From Sulfurovum sp. (lineage in GTDB: Bacteria; Campylobacterota; Campylobacteria; Campylobacterales; Sulfurovaceae), in NCBI GenBank assembly GCA_020726085.1, contig DYTG01000003.1, positions 1-41,213 on the forward strand: a stretch of 41,213 bases of DNA, written 5' to 3'. Below, piece by piece: positions 9,529 through 18,710 of this stretch; position 1 is the stretch's first letter, and each line of letters starts with the position of its first letter. The position numbers were made by a program, and so were the translations under genes. The notes under the pieces were generated by a model that saw only the letters and a program-made list of their open reading frames with translations, was not told where the DNA came from and did not search any database.

Positions 9529-11115
9529 TTAATCTAAAAATATTTTGAAATCAATAAAACTAAAAATAGAGTTTTTCTCCTCTAGGTATGCCAATCGTCC
9601 AAAATCTATCGTGTTGCTGTTGAGCATATCTACGAGTTGATTGAAATTAAAAATATGCTCTTTGGTTCGGCTGATGCTATACTGGGATGCCGTTGCAGTA
9701 GTGACCAAAAAGGCCCAGTCGCTGCTTTGAGCCAACAGTAACTCTCGAAGCATTTGATTGAGCAGACGCACATGGTTGCTCTCATGGGTATCACGGTAGT
9801 TGTAGGCGTATTGACTCATCTTGTCCGCCATCTCATGAAGGTGGCGATAAATCCATGAATTGCCCTCATTGAGCCATACATCGTAGTAGCCTTGATCACC
9901 CCACGAGGAGGGATTGGGGCTTACGACTTGATTGGTAGGGTATCGATTGAGGTAATCAAGGGGTGTAATGGCTTTAATGACCTTGTGTTTGTCTATCTCT
10001 TTGAAAAGATTGTAGAGAAATTCGGGTCCCTCAAACCACCAATGCCCAAAAAGCTCCGCATCGTAGGGCGAAACCACCATAGGGGTTCGATCCATATAGC
10101 GCGAGAGGTACTCGATCTGTTTTTCTCTATTGAAGTGAAAATCTCGTGCATGTTCTTGGGTTTTGCACGATGCAATGTAAGGATCGTACGCCTCTTTGTA
10201 GTCGCTATTACCCGTAATTTTATGGTATTTGTACCCCGTAAAGACTCGTTGACCATCGGGATTGATGTAGTCTTTGATGTAATCATAATCAAGGTCGTAT
10301 CCAATATCACGGTAGAAATCACGGTAATTAACATCGCCTGGATAGCCCTCTTTAGAACTCCATACTTGTTTGGAGGACTCACCATCTCGCCCAAAAGCAG
10401 CTACACCGTGAGGGGTATGGACAGGTGCATAAACACCGTTTAGAGCCGTTGGGTTGGCATGGACAAGCGCGTGAGAATCGACGATAAAAAACTCCAAACC
10501 GTTCTCTTTTAAAATTCTATCCAATCCCTCGTAGTAGGCACACTCAGGCAACCAAATCCCTTTGGGATTACGATGAAAGTGTTTTTGGTGGGCTTTAATG
10601 GCTACTTCAACTTGCACCTCTACGGCTTTTTCATTGACACACAGCAGAGGCAAAAATCCATGCGTTGCACCGCAGGTAATCACCTCTAATGAGCCTTTGT
10701 TGTAAAAATAGCGATAGCCGTTGAGGACATTTCCATGCAAAACGGTATCAAAAAATGTTTTGGTCTCTTTGAAAAAGTGGTAGTAAAAGAGTGCGTTGTT
10801 GTGAAAATGCGGATCCTCTTGGGCGGTACGTGCTATCTCTTTTTCTCCCAGTTCGATTTGCCGCTCTAAAAATTTTGCGTATTTTCCCATCAAATGCGCA
10901 TCATCAAGCATCTCAGCAAGAGGCGGTGTAATAGAGGTGGTCAATCTAAACTCAACTCCCTCGTTTTCGAGCTTTTTAAGGCGACTTAGTAGCGGAATGT
11001 AACACTCCGTAATCGCCTCAAAGAGCCAATGCTCTTCTAAGAAGTTGTCATACTCGGGATGTTTAACAAACGGAAGATGTGAGTGTAAAATGGGAATCCA
11101 ATAGCCTTTAATCAT
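9529..11115 (-). CDS. GH57 1,4-alpha-glucan branching enzyme (DUF1957-type)
   Basis: GYWIPILHSHLPFVKHPEYDNFLEEHWLFEAITECYIPLL, GIWLPECAYYEGLDRIL, VVSPYDAELFGHWWFEGPEFL. Confidence 0.92.
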   Translation of the reverse strand: MIKGYWIPILHSHLPFVKHPEYDNFLEEHWLFEAITECYIPLLSRLKKLENEGVEFRLTTSITPPLAEMLDDAHLMGKYAKFLERQIELGEKEIARTAQEDPHFHNNALFYYHFFKETKTFFDTVLHGNVLNGYRYFYNKGSLEVITCGATHGFLPLLCVNEKAVEVQVEVAIKAHQKHFHRNPKGIWLPECAYYEGLDRILKENGLEFFIVDSHALVHANPTALNGVYAPVHTPHGVAAFGRDGESSKQVWSSKEGYPGDVNYRDFYRDIGYDLDYDYIKDYINPDGQRVFTGYKYHKITGNSDYKEAYDPYIASCKTQEHARDFHFNREKQIEYLSRYMDRTPMVVSPYDAELFGHWWFEGPEFLYNLFKEIDKHKVIKAITPLDYLNRYPTNQVVSPNPSSWGDQGYYDVWLNEGNSWIYRHLHEMADKMSQYAYNYRDTHESNHVRLLNQMLRELLLAQSSDWAFLVTTATASQYSISRTKEHIFNFNQLVDMLNSNTIDFGRLAYLEEKNSIFSFIDFKIFLD

Positions 11116-11764
11116 TACTGTCTCCTTTGTGCGACAAGCTCATAGTACTTGAACCTACGCCAAAAGTACTTTGAGTCATTTGGGTTAAAAAGCGTAAACG
11201 CTCCAACTCTTTAATATACTTTGCCGATGATCCGCTAAATTCAAGATGCGTTGTAGAGGTGTGCAAGAACTCGCTCCACAAGAGACCTCTGCACATCCAT
11301 ATCTCATCCTTATCAGAGGGTAGATTAATCTGCGAAGAGAAGGTGTGAATGGGTTGCGAAACAAAAAGCTCTTGAAACACTCCCTTTTCCATAAATCCTG
11401 CTTTGGCGTAAATTTTGCGGTTTTCAAAGACTCCTTTAATAAAGTATTCGCTCACCGCAAAGGAGGAACTAACCGTAAAAAGCATACCGTTGGCATCGTA
11501 GATTCTAAAATGGAGCTGTTGGGAGTTTAAGTCAATGCCGTGTTTTTGAAGTGTCTCATCGGTAATCTCCCAATAGAGGTAATATTTGGATTGATTGACG
11601 GGCAACAGTGTCACTCTATCTTTGTAGTATCGACTGGGGATGGGGTACTCTCTAATGCCCTCACTAGGAACCTCTTGTGCCATAGTATCAATAGCATGGG
11701 TGGTACTGGAAAAACTATCTTTTGGAATACTCTCTTTGATTAAATATCTATTATTTTCATTCAT
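11108..11764 (-). CDS. DUF4912-domain protein
   Basis: YKDRVTLLPVNQSKYYLYWEITDETLQKHG, a DUF4912-like Y-x-x-W-E-I core; overlaps the branching enzyme gene by 8 nt. Confidence 0.7.
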   Translation of the reverse strand: MNENNRYLIKESIPKDSFSSTTHAIDTMAQEVPSEGIREYPIPSRYYKDRVTLLPVNQSKYYLYWEITDETLQKHGIDLNSQQLHFRIYDANGMLFTVSSSFAVSEYFIKGVFENRKIYAKAGFMEKGVFQELFVSQPIHTFSSQINLPSDKDEIWMCRGLLWSEFLHTSTTHLEFSGSSAKYIKELERLRFLTQMTQSTFGVGSSTMSLSHKGDSND

Positions 11765-11772
11765 ACTCTCTC

Positions 11773-13386
11773 CTATCTTTCAAAAATTTTTGTGGCTATC
11801 GTTTGAGCATCGGCTTGGATTGCAACTAGATGCTCTGGGGAGATAAAACTCTCAGCATAAATTTTATAAACATCTTCTGTGCCCGAGGGGCGAATAGCAA
11901 ACCAACCGTTGGCACTAGTGATCTTTAATCCTCCAATGGCGTAACCGTTATCGGCTTTGGTAAGGATAGAGGTGATAGGCTCTCCTGCTAGAGTGGTTTG
12001 GGTTATATCACTAGCTTGAAGGTTTTTGAGCAGCTTTTTTTGTTCGCTATTGGCGGTGGCATCCATTCGAGCATAGAGCGGTGTGCCAAATTTTTGGGTT
12101 AATTCTTGATAGTGAAGTGCAGGGTCTTTGCCTGTGGTGGCTAAAATTTCTGCTGCTAAAAGATTGAGTATCATCCCATCTTTGTCGGTACTCCACACTT
12201 GAGCGTTTTTACGCAAGAAACTCGCTCCCGCACTCTCTTCACCCCCAAAGAATATCTCACCCTCCATTAGGGGCTTGACAAACCACTTAAATCCTACGGG
12301 TGTCTCAAAGAGTTTGACTTCATGACTGGCGACAACTCTATCAATCATGGAGCTGCTTACGAGTGTCTTGCCTACTCCCATGCTTTTAAAATCCCTTGTT
12401 TTGAGGAGATAATCAATGGCTACAGCAAGGTAGTGGTTGGGGTTCATAAGCCCATGGCTAGGCGTTACAATCCCGTGTCTATCGAAATCGGTATCGTTAC
12501 CAAAAGCGATATCGTAGTGGTTTTTCATCTCAATAAGTCCTGCCATAGCGTAGGGACTAGAGCAATCCATTCGGATTTTGCCATCTTTGTCGCAGTGCAT
12601 AAATGAGAAAGTAAAATCAACACTGTCGTGGAAAATATCCATATTGAGACCGTAACGCTCTTTGATAGCACGGTAGTAGTTGAGTCCCGAACCTCCCATG
12701 GCATCGGCACCGATTTTGATACCAGATTGTGCAATTGCTTCCATATTGATAATATGTTGCAAATCCTCTACATAGGGAGCAATAAAATCGTAAGCTACCA
12801 AATACTCACTACGCAAAGCCTCTTCGTAAGCGATACGTTTCACCTCTACAAGGTCATTTTTCAAAATAGCATTGGCTCTTGCTTGAATAAGGTCGGTAAT
12901 GCCTACATCCGCAGGACCACCATCGGTAGCATTGTATTTAAAGCCTCCATCGCTTGGAGGATTGTGGGAAGGGGTAATGACAATTCCGTCGCTATTGGGA
13001 TGCGTCAAGATAGCATGAGAGATAACGGGCGTAGGAGTGTAGTCAAAATCTGTGGCATAATAGGTAGTAATGCCATTGGCGATGAGTACCTCTATAGCAC
13101 TTCTATGAGCGGGTGTGGAGAGTGCGTGAGTATCCATCCCGATAAAAAGCTTGTCGTGTCCTTGGGCTTTGTGATACTCCGCTACGGCTTGCGTCATAGC
13201 TAAGATATGGGCTTCATTAAAGCTTTTTTGAGCTGAACTGCCTCGATGTCCTGATGTACCAAAGGCAACTGCGTGGGCTTGATTGTCTCTATCGGGTGTT
13301 TGGATATAGTAATCGCTAATGAGATTGGCAATATTTTCCAATATCTCCTTAGGGGCTATTTTTCCTGCGTTGGCGTGATGTGACAT
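11773..13386 (-). CDS. pgm: Phosphoglucomutase (alpha-D-glucose specific)
   Basis: VAFGTSGHRGS, ITPSHNPPSDGGFKYN catalytic loop, GNDTDFDRHG metal loop, FGGEESAGASFLR. Start reset to 13386 (MSHHANAGK), preceded by AAAGGAGG. Confidence 0.93.
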   Translation of the reverse strand: MSHHANAGKIAPKEILENIANLISDYYIQTPDRDNQAHAVAFGTSGHRGSSAQKSFNEAHILAMTQAVAEYHKAQGHDKLFIGMDTHALSTPAHRSAIEVLIANGITTYYATDFDYTPTPVISHAILTHPNSDGIVITPSHNPPSDGGFKYNATDGGPADVGITDLIQARANAILKNDLVEVKRIAYEEALRSEYLVAYDFIAPYVEDLQHIINMEAIAQSGIKIGADAMGGSGLNYYRAIKERYGLNMDIFHDSVDFTFSFMHCDKDGKIRMDCSSPYAMAGLIEMKNHYDIAFGNDTDFDRHGIVTPSHGLMNPNHYLAVAIDYLLKTRDFKSMGVGKTLVSSSMIDRVVASHEVKLFETPVGFKWFVKPLMEGEIFFGGEESAGASFLRKNAQVWSTDKDGMILNLLAAEILATTGKDPALHYQELTQKFGTPLYARMDATANSEQKKLLKNLQASDITQTTLAGEPITSILTKADNGYAIGGLKITSANGWFAIRPSGTEDVYKIYAESFISPEHLVAIQADAQTIATKIFER

Positions 13387-13406
13387 TTTTTCCTCCTTTT
13401 TTACTA

Positions 13407-14753
13407 TTATAATACAATTATGGTTGCAAACCAAAGAAAACTAAAAAACCCTATGATATCTATAAGCGTTAAGACAATAACTGAACTGGCAATAGCGGGG
13501 TCGTAATGGGCTTTTTTGATTAAAACAGGGGTCAAAGTTCCCAACATACCAGCCATTGTAATGCTCAATAACATCGCCAATCCCATTGAAATGGAAATAA
13601 AAACATCATCAAAGCGTATCTGTGTAACCATCGAAGCGATAGAACCAAAAATCAATCCATTACCTAAAGCCACTTTCATCTCTTTGATGAAGACAGGTTT
13701 GAGATTATTGAGATCAAGTTTACCTATTGCCATTTGACGAACCGTAACCGTCATGGTTTGTACCGACGCACTTCCTGCCATGTTGGCAACAATGGGCATG
13801 AGTATCGCTAAGGCCACAATTTGATGAATGCTCTCTTCAAACATACCAATGACTACAGAGGCGATAGTGACATTGATGAGATTTATAAACAGCCATATTG
13901 CACGGCTCTTGGTGACATTTAAATAGGTATCCTCTAGCTCTTCACTTTGATGGATTTTGCTTAAAGCATAGATTTGTCTAGTAGCACTCTCTTGCATGGT
14001 ATCGACAATATCATCGTGAGTAATACGTCCAATAAGGTGTCCCATTCTATCGACTACAGGCAAAGAGGATATATCGTATTTTTCAATTTTATTTAAGACA
14101 CTATCGATGCTATCGTGCGACGTGATGGTGTGAGGGGCAGGATATTTGTCGATAATTTGTGCAAAAGTAGCCTCCATCTTTTCCAAAATCAAATCATCCA
14201 TGCCGATAGTTGTGAGCAATTTATTGTGGCTATCGACGACAAAGAGATAGTAGATATGACTCACCCCTCGCTCTTTTAAGGCTCTAAGTTGCTCCAAACA
14301 ACTCTCAATGGTTTGGCTCACCTCTACTTTCAAAAGCTCCGTTTGCATCAGCGATCCCGCTTGATTTTCGGGATAGTGAATAAGCTGTTCTATGATTTGT
14401 TGTTTTTTGTCGCCTAGGAGGCTAAAAACCTCTTCTTCTTTGGCTTTGCTAACCGTTGCAATAGCTTGGATAAGGTCGGTAGCATCATCGCTCTCCAAAG
14501 CTTCAATGAGTTTGGCAAGTTCTTCTGGGGAGTCTTGCTCGATAATCTCGACTTGATAGACATAAGGCAACTCTAAAAAAGTTTTGGCTTTGAGTTGAGT
14601 GGGCAAAGAGTTGAGATACTCCACAAACCGTTTCTCATCCTCTCGCTTAACGCTCTCAAGATAATCCGCCACATCGGCATTTTCAACTTTTTGAGACGGG
14701 TTGCCTCCATCGTTGATTTTTTTGATGTAGAGATCGACGGCTTTAAGATTCAT
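13407..14753 (-). CDS. mgtE: Magnesium transporter MgtE
   Basis: MgtE N domain, CBS pair (ISSLPVVDRMGHLIGRITHDDIVD), TM domain ILMPIVANMAGSASVQTMTVTVRQMA. Confidence 0.93.
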   Translation of the reverse strand: MNLKAVDLYIKKINDGGNPSQKVENADVADYLESVKREDEKRFVEYLNSLPTQLKAKTFLELPYVYQVEIIEQDSPEELAKLIEALESDDATDLIQAIATVSKAKEEEVFSLLGDKKQQIIEQLIHYPENQAGSLMQTELLKVEVSQTIESCLEQLRALKERGVSHIYYLFVVDSHNKLLTTIGMDDLILEKMEATFAQIIDKYPAPHTITSHDSIDSVLNKIEKYDISSLPVVDRMGHLIGRITHDDIVDTMQESATRQIYALSKIHQSEELEDTYLNVTKSRAIWLFINLINVTIASVVIGMFEESIHQIVALAILMPIVANMAGSASVQTMTVTVRQMAIGKLDLNNLKPVFIKEMKVALGNGLIFGSIASMVTQIRFDDVFISISMGLAMLLSITMAGMLGTLTPVLIKKAHYDPAIASSVIVLTLIDIIGFFSFLWFATIIVL

Positions 14754-14775
14754 TTGTCACTGTGCCTTTACGTTT

Positions 14776-16455
14776 TTAGAACACACGGGGTGCTTCCCCA
14801 ATATCTCGCTCGATGATGTACATTTTGTTGTAGTATTGGTGTGCCATACGCCCCGAATCAAAGGCGGGTATCACATCGGTCAAAGAGCGTTTCATCATCT
14901 CTATCCAACGCCCTTGATTGTCGTAGTAAATAGGAGCGACTTGATTTTCCAAAATATTCATTAAGTTTTCGTTGTCCATACGGTCTTGTTCATCAATCGG
15001 GAGTTCGCTTGAAACAGGAGGAATAGTAAAGGAGTTTACCTCTTCAATGCTGTATTCAGGATGCCACCCATCGGCAACGGAGAGATTGATAGCACCATTC
15101 ATCGCCGCACTCATACCGCTTGTTCCACTCGCCTCTCGTGTGATTCTAGGGGTATTGAGCCACAAATCAGCCCCTTTTTTGAGCAACATCGAAAGCCCCA
15201 ACTCATATCCTACTAATACCGCTACATTTTTGTAGCTTCGAGAGATGTAGTTGAGTTCGTTGAAGAGATTAATCGCTTGGGTATCAAAAGGATAGGGCTT
15301 ACCTGCCCAAATAAGCTGTACGGGATACTTGGTATTGTTTACAAAACGTTCAAAACGCTCTAAGTCGTATTTGAGCAATCCTGGACGCTTATACTCCGCA
15401 AAACGTCTTGCCCATACGATGGTGAGGACATTGGGATCAAACATCTTGCCCGTTTGGTTGGCTACTTCAATAAAAAGCATACGTTTAAGGTGCTTTTTAC
15501 GCGCCTCCAGCTCATAATCCTCATGCTCATCAAGCGCCCTAAGAAGTCCTTTATCCGCCCAATAACGTCGATTTTGTGCGTTGGTGATATAGGTGATAGG
15601 ACAACGCCCCTCAATGTGTGACCACATTTTGTTGGAGACATCGCAATGGATTTTGGATACAGCGTTGGCAATTTTGGCTAGTTTCAAAGCCCCTACCGTC
15701 AAGCTAAACATATCTCCATAAATCCCCGTAATCTCTCGTACGGTTTCGAGTGGGAGTGAATTAAAAAAGCCCATTTTGCACAACAAATGGATGTTGTGTT
15801 CTTCGTTTCCTGCTTTTTCGGGTGTATGGGTAGTGAAGACTACTTTTTGACGAACCTGATCAATATCTTTGTATTTGTGCATAAGCTCAAAAACCATAGG
15901 CAAGGAGTGTCCCTCGTTCATGTGATAGACTTCAATAGTTTGTTCAAGTGCTTCAAGAACTTTGACACCGCCGATACCCAAAACAATCTCTTGAGCGATA
16001 CGGGTTTCGGTATTGTGGTCGTAGAGCTTGTGGGTAATGGTACGAGAGAGGTAATCATTCTCATCCACATCGGTTGTAAGAAGCAACATAGGAGCAGTAC
16101 CAAAGGTCTCGCTAGGCAAGAGCAGAGCTTTAACCACTACATTTTTGCCGTTGATATTAACCGTGACGCTAATGCCTGTATCTTCTAAAAAATAGTAGCG
16201 TTTGCGTCGAAATTTGACGACCAAATTGCGATCTTCATCTCGTTCTTGATCGTAATAGCCGTAGCTCCACAAGATACCTACACCGATTATGTTTTGTTGC
16301 AAATCGTAAGCACTGCGCATATGCGAACCTGCCAAAAATCCCAATCCGCCTGAATAGATCTTAAGGGCTTGATGGATAGCAAACTCCATCGAAAAGTAGG
16401 CAACGCTTTTGGAATATTTTTTATCTATCGTATAACTGTGTAGAGGTTTTTTCAT
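14776..16455 (-). CDS. glgP: GT35 alpha-glucan phosphorylase-family protein (short form; PLP-Lys position is Ser)
   Basis: VAYFSMEFAIHQALKIYSGGLGFLAGSHMRSA, HMNEGHS, ARRFAEYKRPGLL, EASGTSGMSAAMNGAINLSVADGW. Confidence 0.8.
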   Translation of the reverse strand: MKKPLHSYTIDKKYSKSVAYFSMEFAIHQALKIYSGGLGFLAGSHMRSAYDLQQNIIGVGILWSYGYYDQERDEDRNLVVKFRRKRYYFLEDTGISVTVNINGKNVVVKALLLPSETFGTAPMLLLTTDVDENDYLSRTITHKLYDHNTETRIAQEIVLGIGGVKVLEALEQTIEVYHMNEGHSLPMVFELMHKYKDIDQVRQKVVFTTHTPEKAGNEEHNIHLLCKMGFFNSLPLETVREITGIYGDMFSLTVGALKLAKIANAVSKIHCDVSNKMWSHIEGRCPITYITNAQNRRYWADKGLLRALDEHEDYELEARKKHLKRMLFIEVANQTGKMFDPNVLTIVWARRFAEYKRPGLLKYDLERFERFVNNTKYPVQLIWAGKPYPFDTQAINLFNELNYISRSYKNVAVLVGYELGLSMLLKKGADLWLNTPRITREASGTSGMSAAMNGAINLSVADGWHPEYSIEEVNSFTIPPVSSELPIDEQDRMDNENLMNILENQVAPIYYDNQGRWIEMMKRSLTDVIPAFDSGRMAHQYYNKMYIIERDIGEAPRVF

Positions 16456-17282
16456 TTTTTCTCCTGATTTAATAGTAATTTAGCACCCTCAAGGCAACCC
16501 TCTTTGGAGATACTTAGCTCAATCTTTGGGGCTTTTCGTACCGTCTTAAAGGCACTTTGCGTATAGCACTCTTGCAAAAAGTCTATAAGATGCGGATTGT
16601 TTTGCATCACACTCCCGCTATAGATGAACCCATCGGGATCAAAGAGATTTAAGACCGTAAAAAATGAGTGTGCCAAAGCATCCAAAAAGTTTTGGTGTAT
16701 TGTATCACCTTTTGGTTTCGATTTAATATCTTCAAGTCTAAATTCCTCCAAATCCAATCCGTAGTGGTGTGACCACAACGCCAACGCTTTGCCGCTTAAA
16801 CTAAGCTCCAAACAGTCGTTTCGACCGCATCCACACCCAAAAGGAGTCGCACGAAAAGGCGTATGACCAATCTCTCCTGCGAAGTTGTTAGCTCCTCCAA
16901 TAATCTTACCTTGATGCACCAAAGCTCCCCCAAAACCTGTCCCGATATAGAGTACGGCTAGTGTATTGGCATGAGGATTGAGAGAGGCTTCGTAGAGGGC
17001 AGCACACTTCAAATCGTTGTCAATAACCAAAGGAATAGCGTAACGCTCTTTGATAACTTTTTGAATCTCAACATTGTGCAAAGCGATATGGGGAGCCGAT
17101 AGAATCACCCCATTGCGTACCTGTCCCGCAAAAGAGATAGCGATACTCTCAATAGGATATTGCACCATCATCTCCTCCAAAAAGAGCATCAAATCGACAC
17201 TTTGCGTCTCTAGGATTACAATGGGATGAGTGTCAAGCTGATAGCGAAAGTTGCTCCCTCCGTAGTCAATAGCCAAAATCAC
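16452..17282 (-). CDS. ROK-family glucokinase
   Basis: AIDYGGSNFR, LYIGTGFGGALVHQGKIIGGANNFAGEIGH, CGCGRNDCLE zinc motif. Confidence 0.88.
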   Translation of the reverse strand: MILAIDYGGSNFRYQLDTHPIVILETQSVDLMLFLEEMMVQYPIESIAISFAGQVRNGVILSAPHIALHNVEIQKVIKERYAIPLVIDNDLKCAALYEASLNPHANTLAVLYIGTGFGGALVHQGKIIGGANNFAGEIGHTPFRATPFGCGCGRNDCLELSLSGKALALWSHHYGLDLEEFRLEDIKSKPKGDTIHQNFLDALAHSFFTVLNLFDPDGFIYSGSVMQNNPHLIDFLQECYTQSAFKTVRKAPKIELSISKEGCLEGAKLLLNQEKK

Positions 17283-18710
17283 CTACGCTCCTTGATAGAG
17301 TTTGACATATTCAAGAGCCGAGAGTTTCCATGAGTTATCAACTTCCATATTGTGTTTGGAGAGGGCTTTAAACTTCTCACTGTTGGCATAGAGTGAAAGA
17401 GCCTTGGCTATGGCATGAAGCAGCCAATAGAGGTTATGTTCGCCAAAGGTAATGCCAATGCCTTGGATGTTTTGTCTATCAAGGGCATCGGTAAAATCGG
17501 TGACGGTATCGTGCAACCCCCCTGTTTTGGAGACAATGGGCAATGTTCCATAACGCATAGCTATCATTTGATTGAGTCCGCACGGCTCAAAGGTGGAGGG
17601 CATCAACAAAAAATCGGCACTGGCGTAGAGTCTATGGCTCAATGCCTCATCGTAGCGTACTTCAATGTGAATATTGCTAAAGTTGTGTGCCAAAACAGCA
17701 AAACGGCGATTGTAATACTCCTCACCGCTTCCCAAAATAACAAAATTGGCTTCAAAATCTTTGAAGAGATTAAGACCATCAAGGAGCAAATCGACTCCCT
17801 TTTGTGAGGTAAAACGTCCAATAAAAACAAAAAGCGGACGCAGTGGCTCTGGCAATCCCAACGTTTCACAAAGTGCTATTTTGTTGTCACTTTTGCCTTT
17901 GTAGCGTTTGGTTGAGAAGGTCTTGTAGAGATCTTTGTCTTTTTTGGGGTCATAAATTTCGGTGCTTATGCCGTTTACAATACCTACCAATTTGTAGGTA
18001 TTGAGCCGCAAGACATGATCCAAACCGTAACCAAAAAGCGGAGTTTGTATCTCATGGGCGTAGGTTTTGCTTACCGTTGTGACGACATCACTGTAGAAAA
18101 TACCTGCTTTTAGGAAATTGACACTATCAAAATACTCCAACCCTTCAGGCTTAAAGCACTTCTCCCAATCAATCTCCAAATCGTACATGAGTTCTTTGGA
18201 AAATATCCCTTGATAGGCAAGATTGTGAATGGTAAGGATGGTTCGTGTATCAATCTTGTAGCGTGTTTTGATAAGCAACGCCACCAAAGCACTTTGCCAA
18301 TCGTTGATATGCACAACCTCAATATTGAGTTTTTGGCGAATCATCACCTCAATTACGGCGTAGCTAAAGAGTCCAAAACGCAAACCATTATCTCCAAACT
18401 CTCCGTTGGCATCGTGATAAAGCCCCATTCTATCGCAAAGGATAGGATTGTAAACAAACAAATCACGAGGGGCATCTTCACTGTAAAATACATCAAATTG
18501 GTGACGAACCCCCTTAAGCCAATAGTCAAAACTCAGTCCGCCAAAAACAATCTTATATTTGGCTCTATCGACGATATGGTAGAGCGGCATAATCGTATAA
18601 ACGGTGTGTTTTTCTTTGCGTAAAGCATCGGGCAGGGCGTGTGCCACATCGGCTAAGCCACCACTTTTGGCGTAAGGAAATATCTCACTTGCTGCAAATA
18701 GTATGTTCAT
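17283..18710 (-). CDS. glgA: Glycogen synthase (GT5)
   Basis: MNILFAASEIFPYAKSGGLADVAHALPDAL, VHINDWQSALVALLI, TIHNLAYQGIF, FIGRFTSQKGVDLL, PSTFEPCGLNQMIAMRYGTLPIV. Confidence 0.95.
   Translation of the reverse strand: MNILFAASEIFPYAKSGGLADVAHALPDALRKEKHTVYTIMPLYHIVDRAKYKIVFGGLSFDYWLKGVRHQFDVFYSEDAPRDLFVYNPILCDRMGLYHDANGEFGDNGLRFGLFSYAVIEVMIRQKLNIEVVHINDWQSALVALLIKTRYKIDTRTILTIHNLAYQGIFSKELMYDLEIDWEKCFKPEGLEYFDSVNFLKAGIFYSDVVTTVSKTYAHEIQTPLFGYGLDHVLRLNTYKLVGIVNGISTEIYDPKKDKDLYKTFSTKRYKGKSDNKIALCETLGLPEPLRPLFVFIGRFTSQKGVDLLLDGLNLFKDFEANFVILGSGEEYYNRRFAVLAHNFSNIHIEVRYDEALSHRLYASADFLLMPSTFEPCGLNQMIAMRYGTLPIVSKTGGLHDTVTDFTDALDRQNIQGIGITFGEHNLYWLLHAIAKALSLYANSEKFKALSKHNMEVDNSWKLSALEYVKLYQGA

Noticed and set aside
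9892-10443. 183-aa forward ORF inside the GH57 branching enzyme gene
   Set aside because: Antisense shadow without motifs. The same applies to 12628..13203, 15787..16188, 17415..17807, 18210..18623, 19022..19453, 20808..21179, 21901..22377 and 24411..24953.
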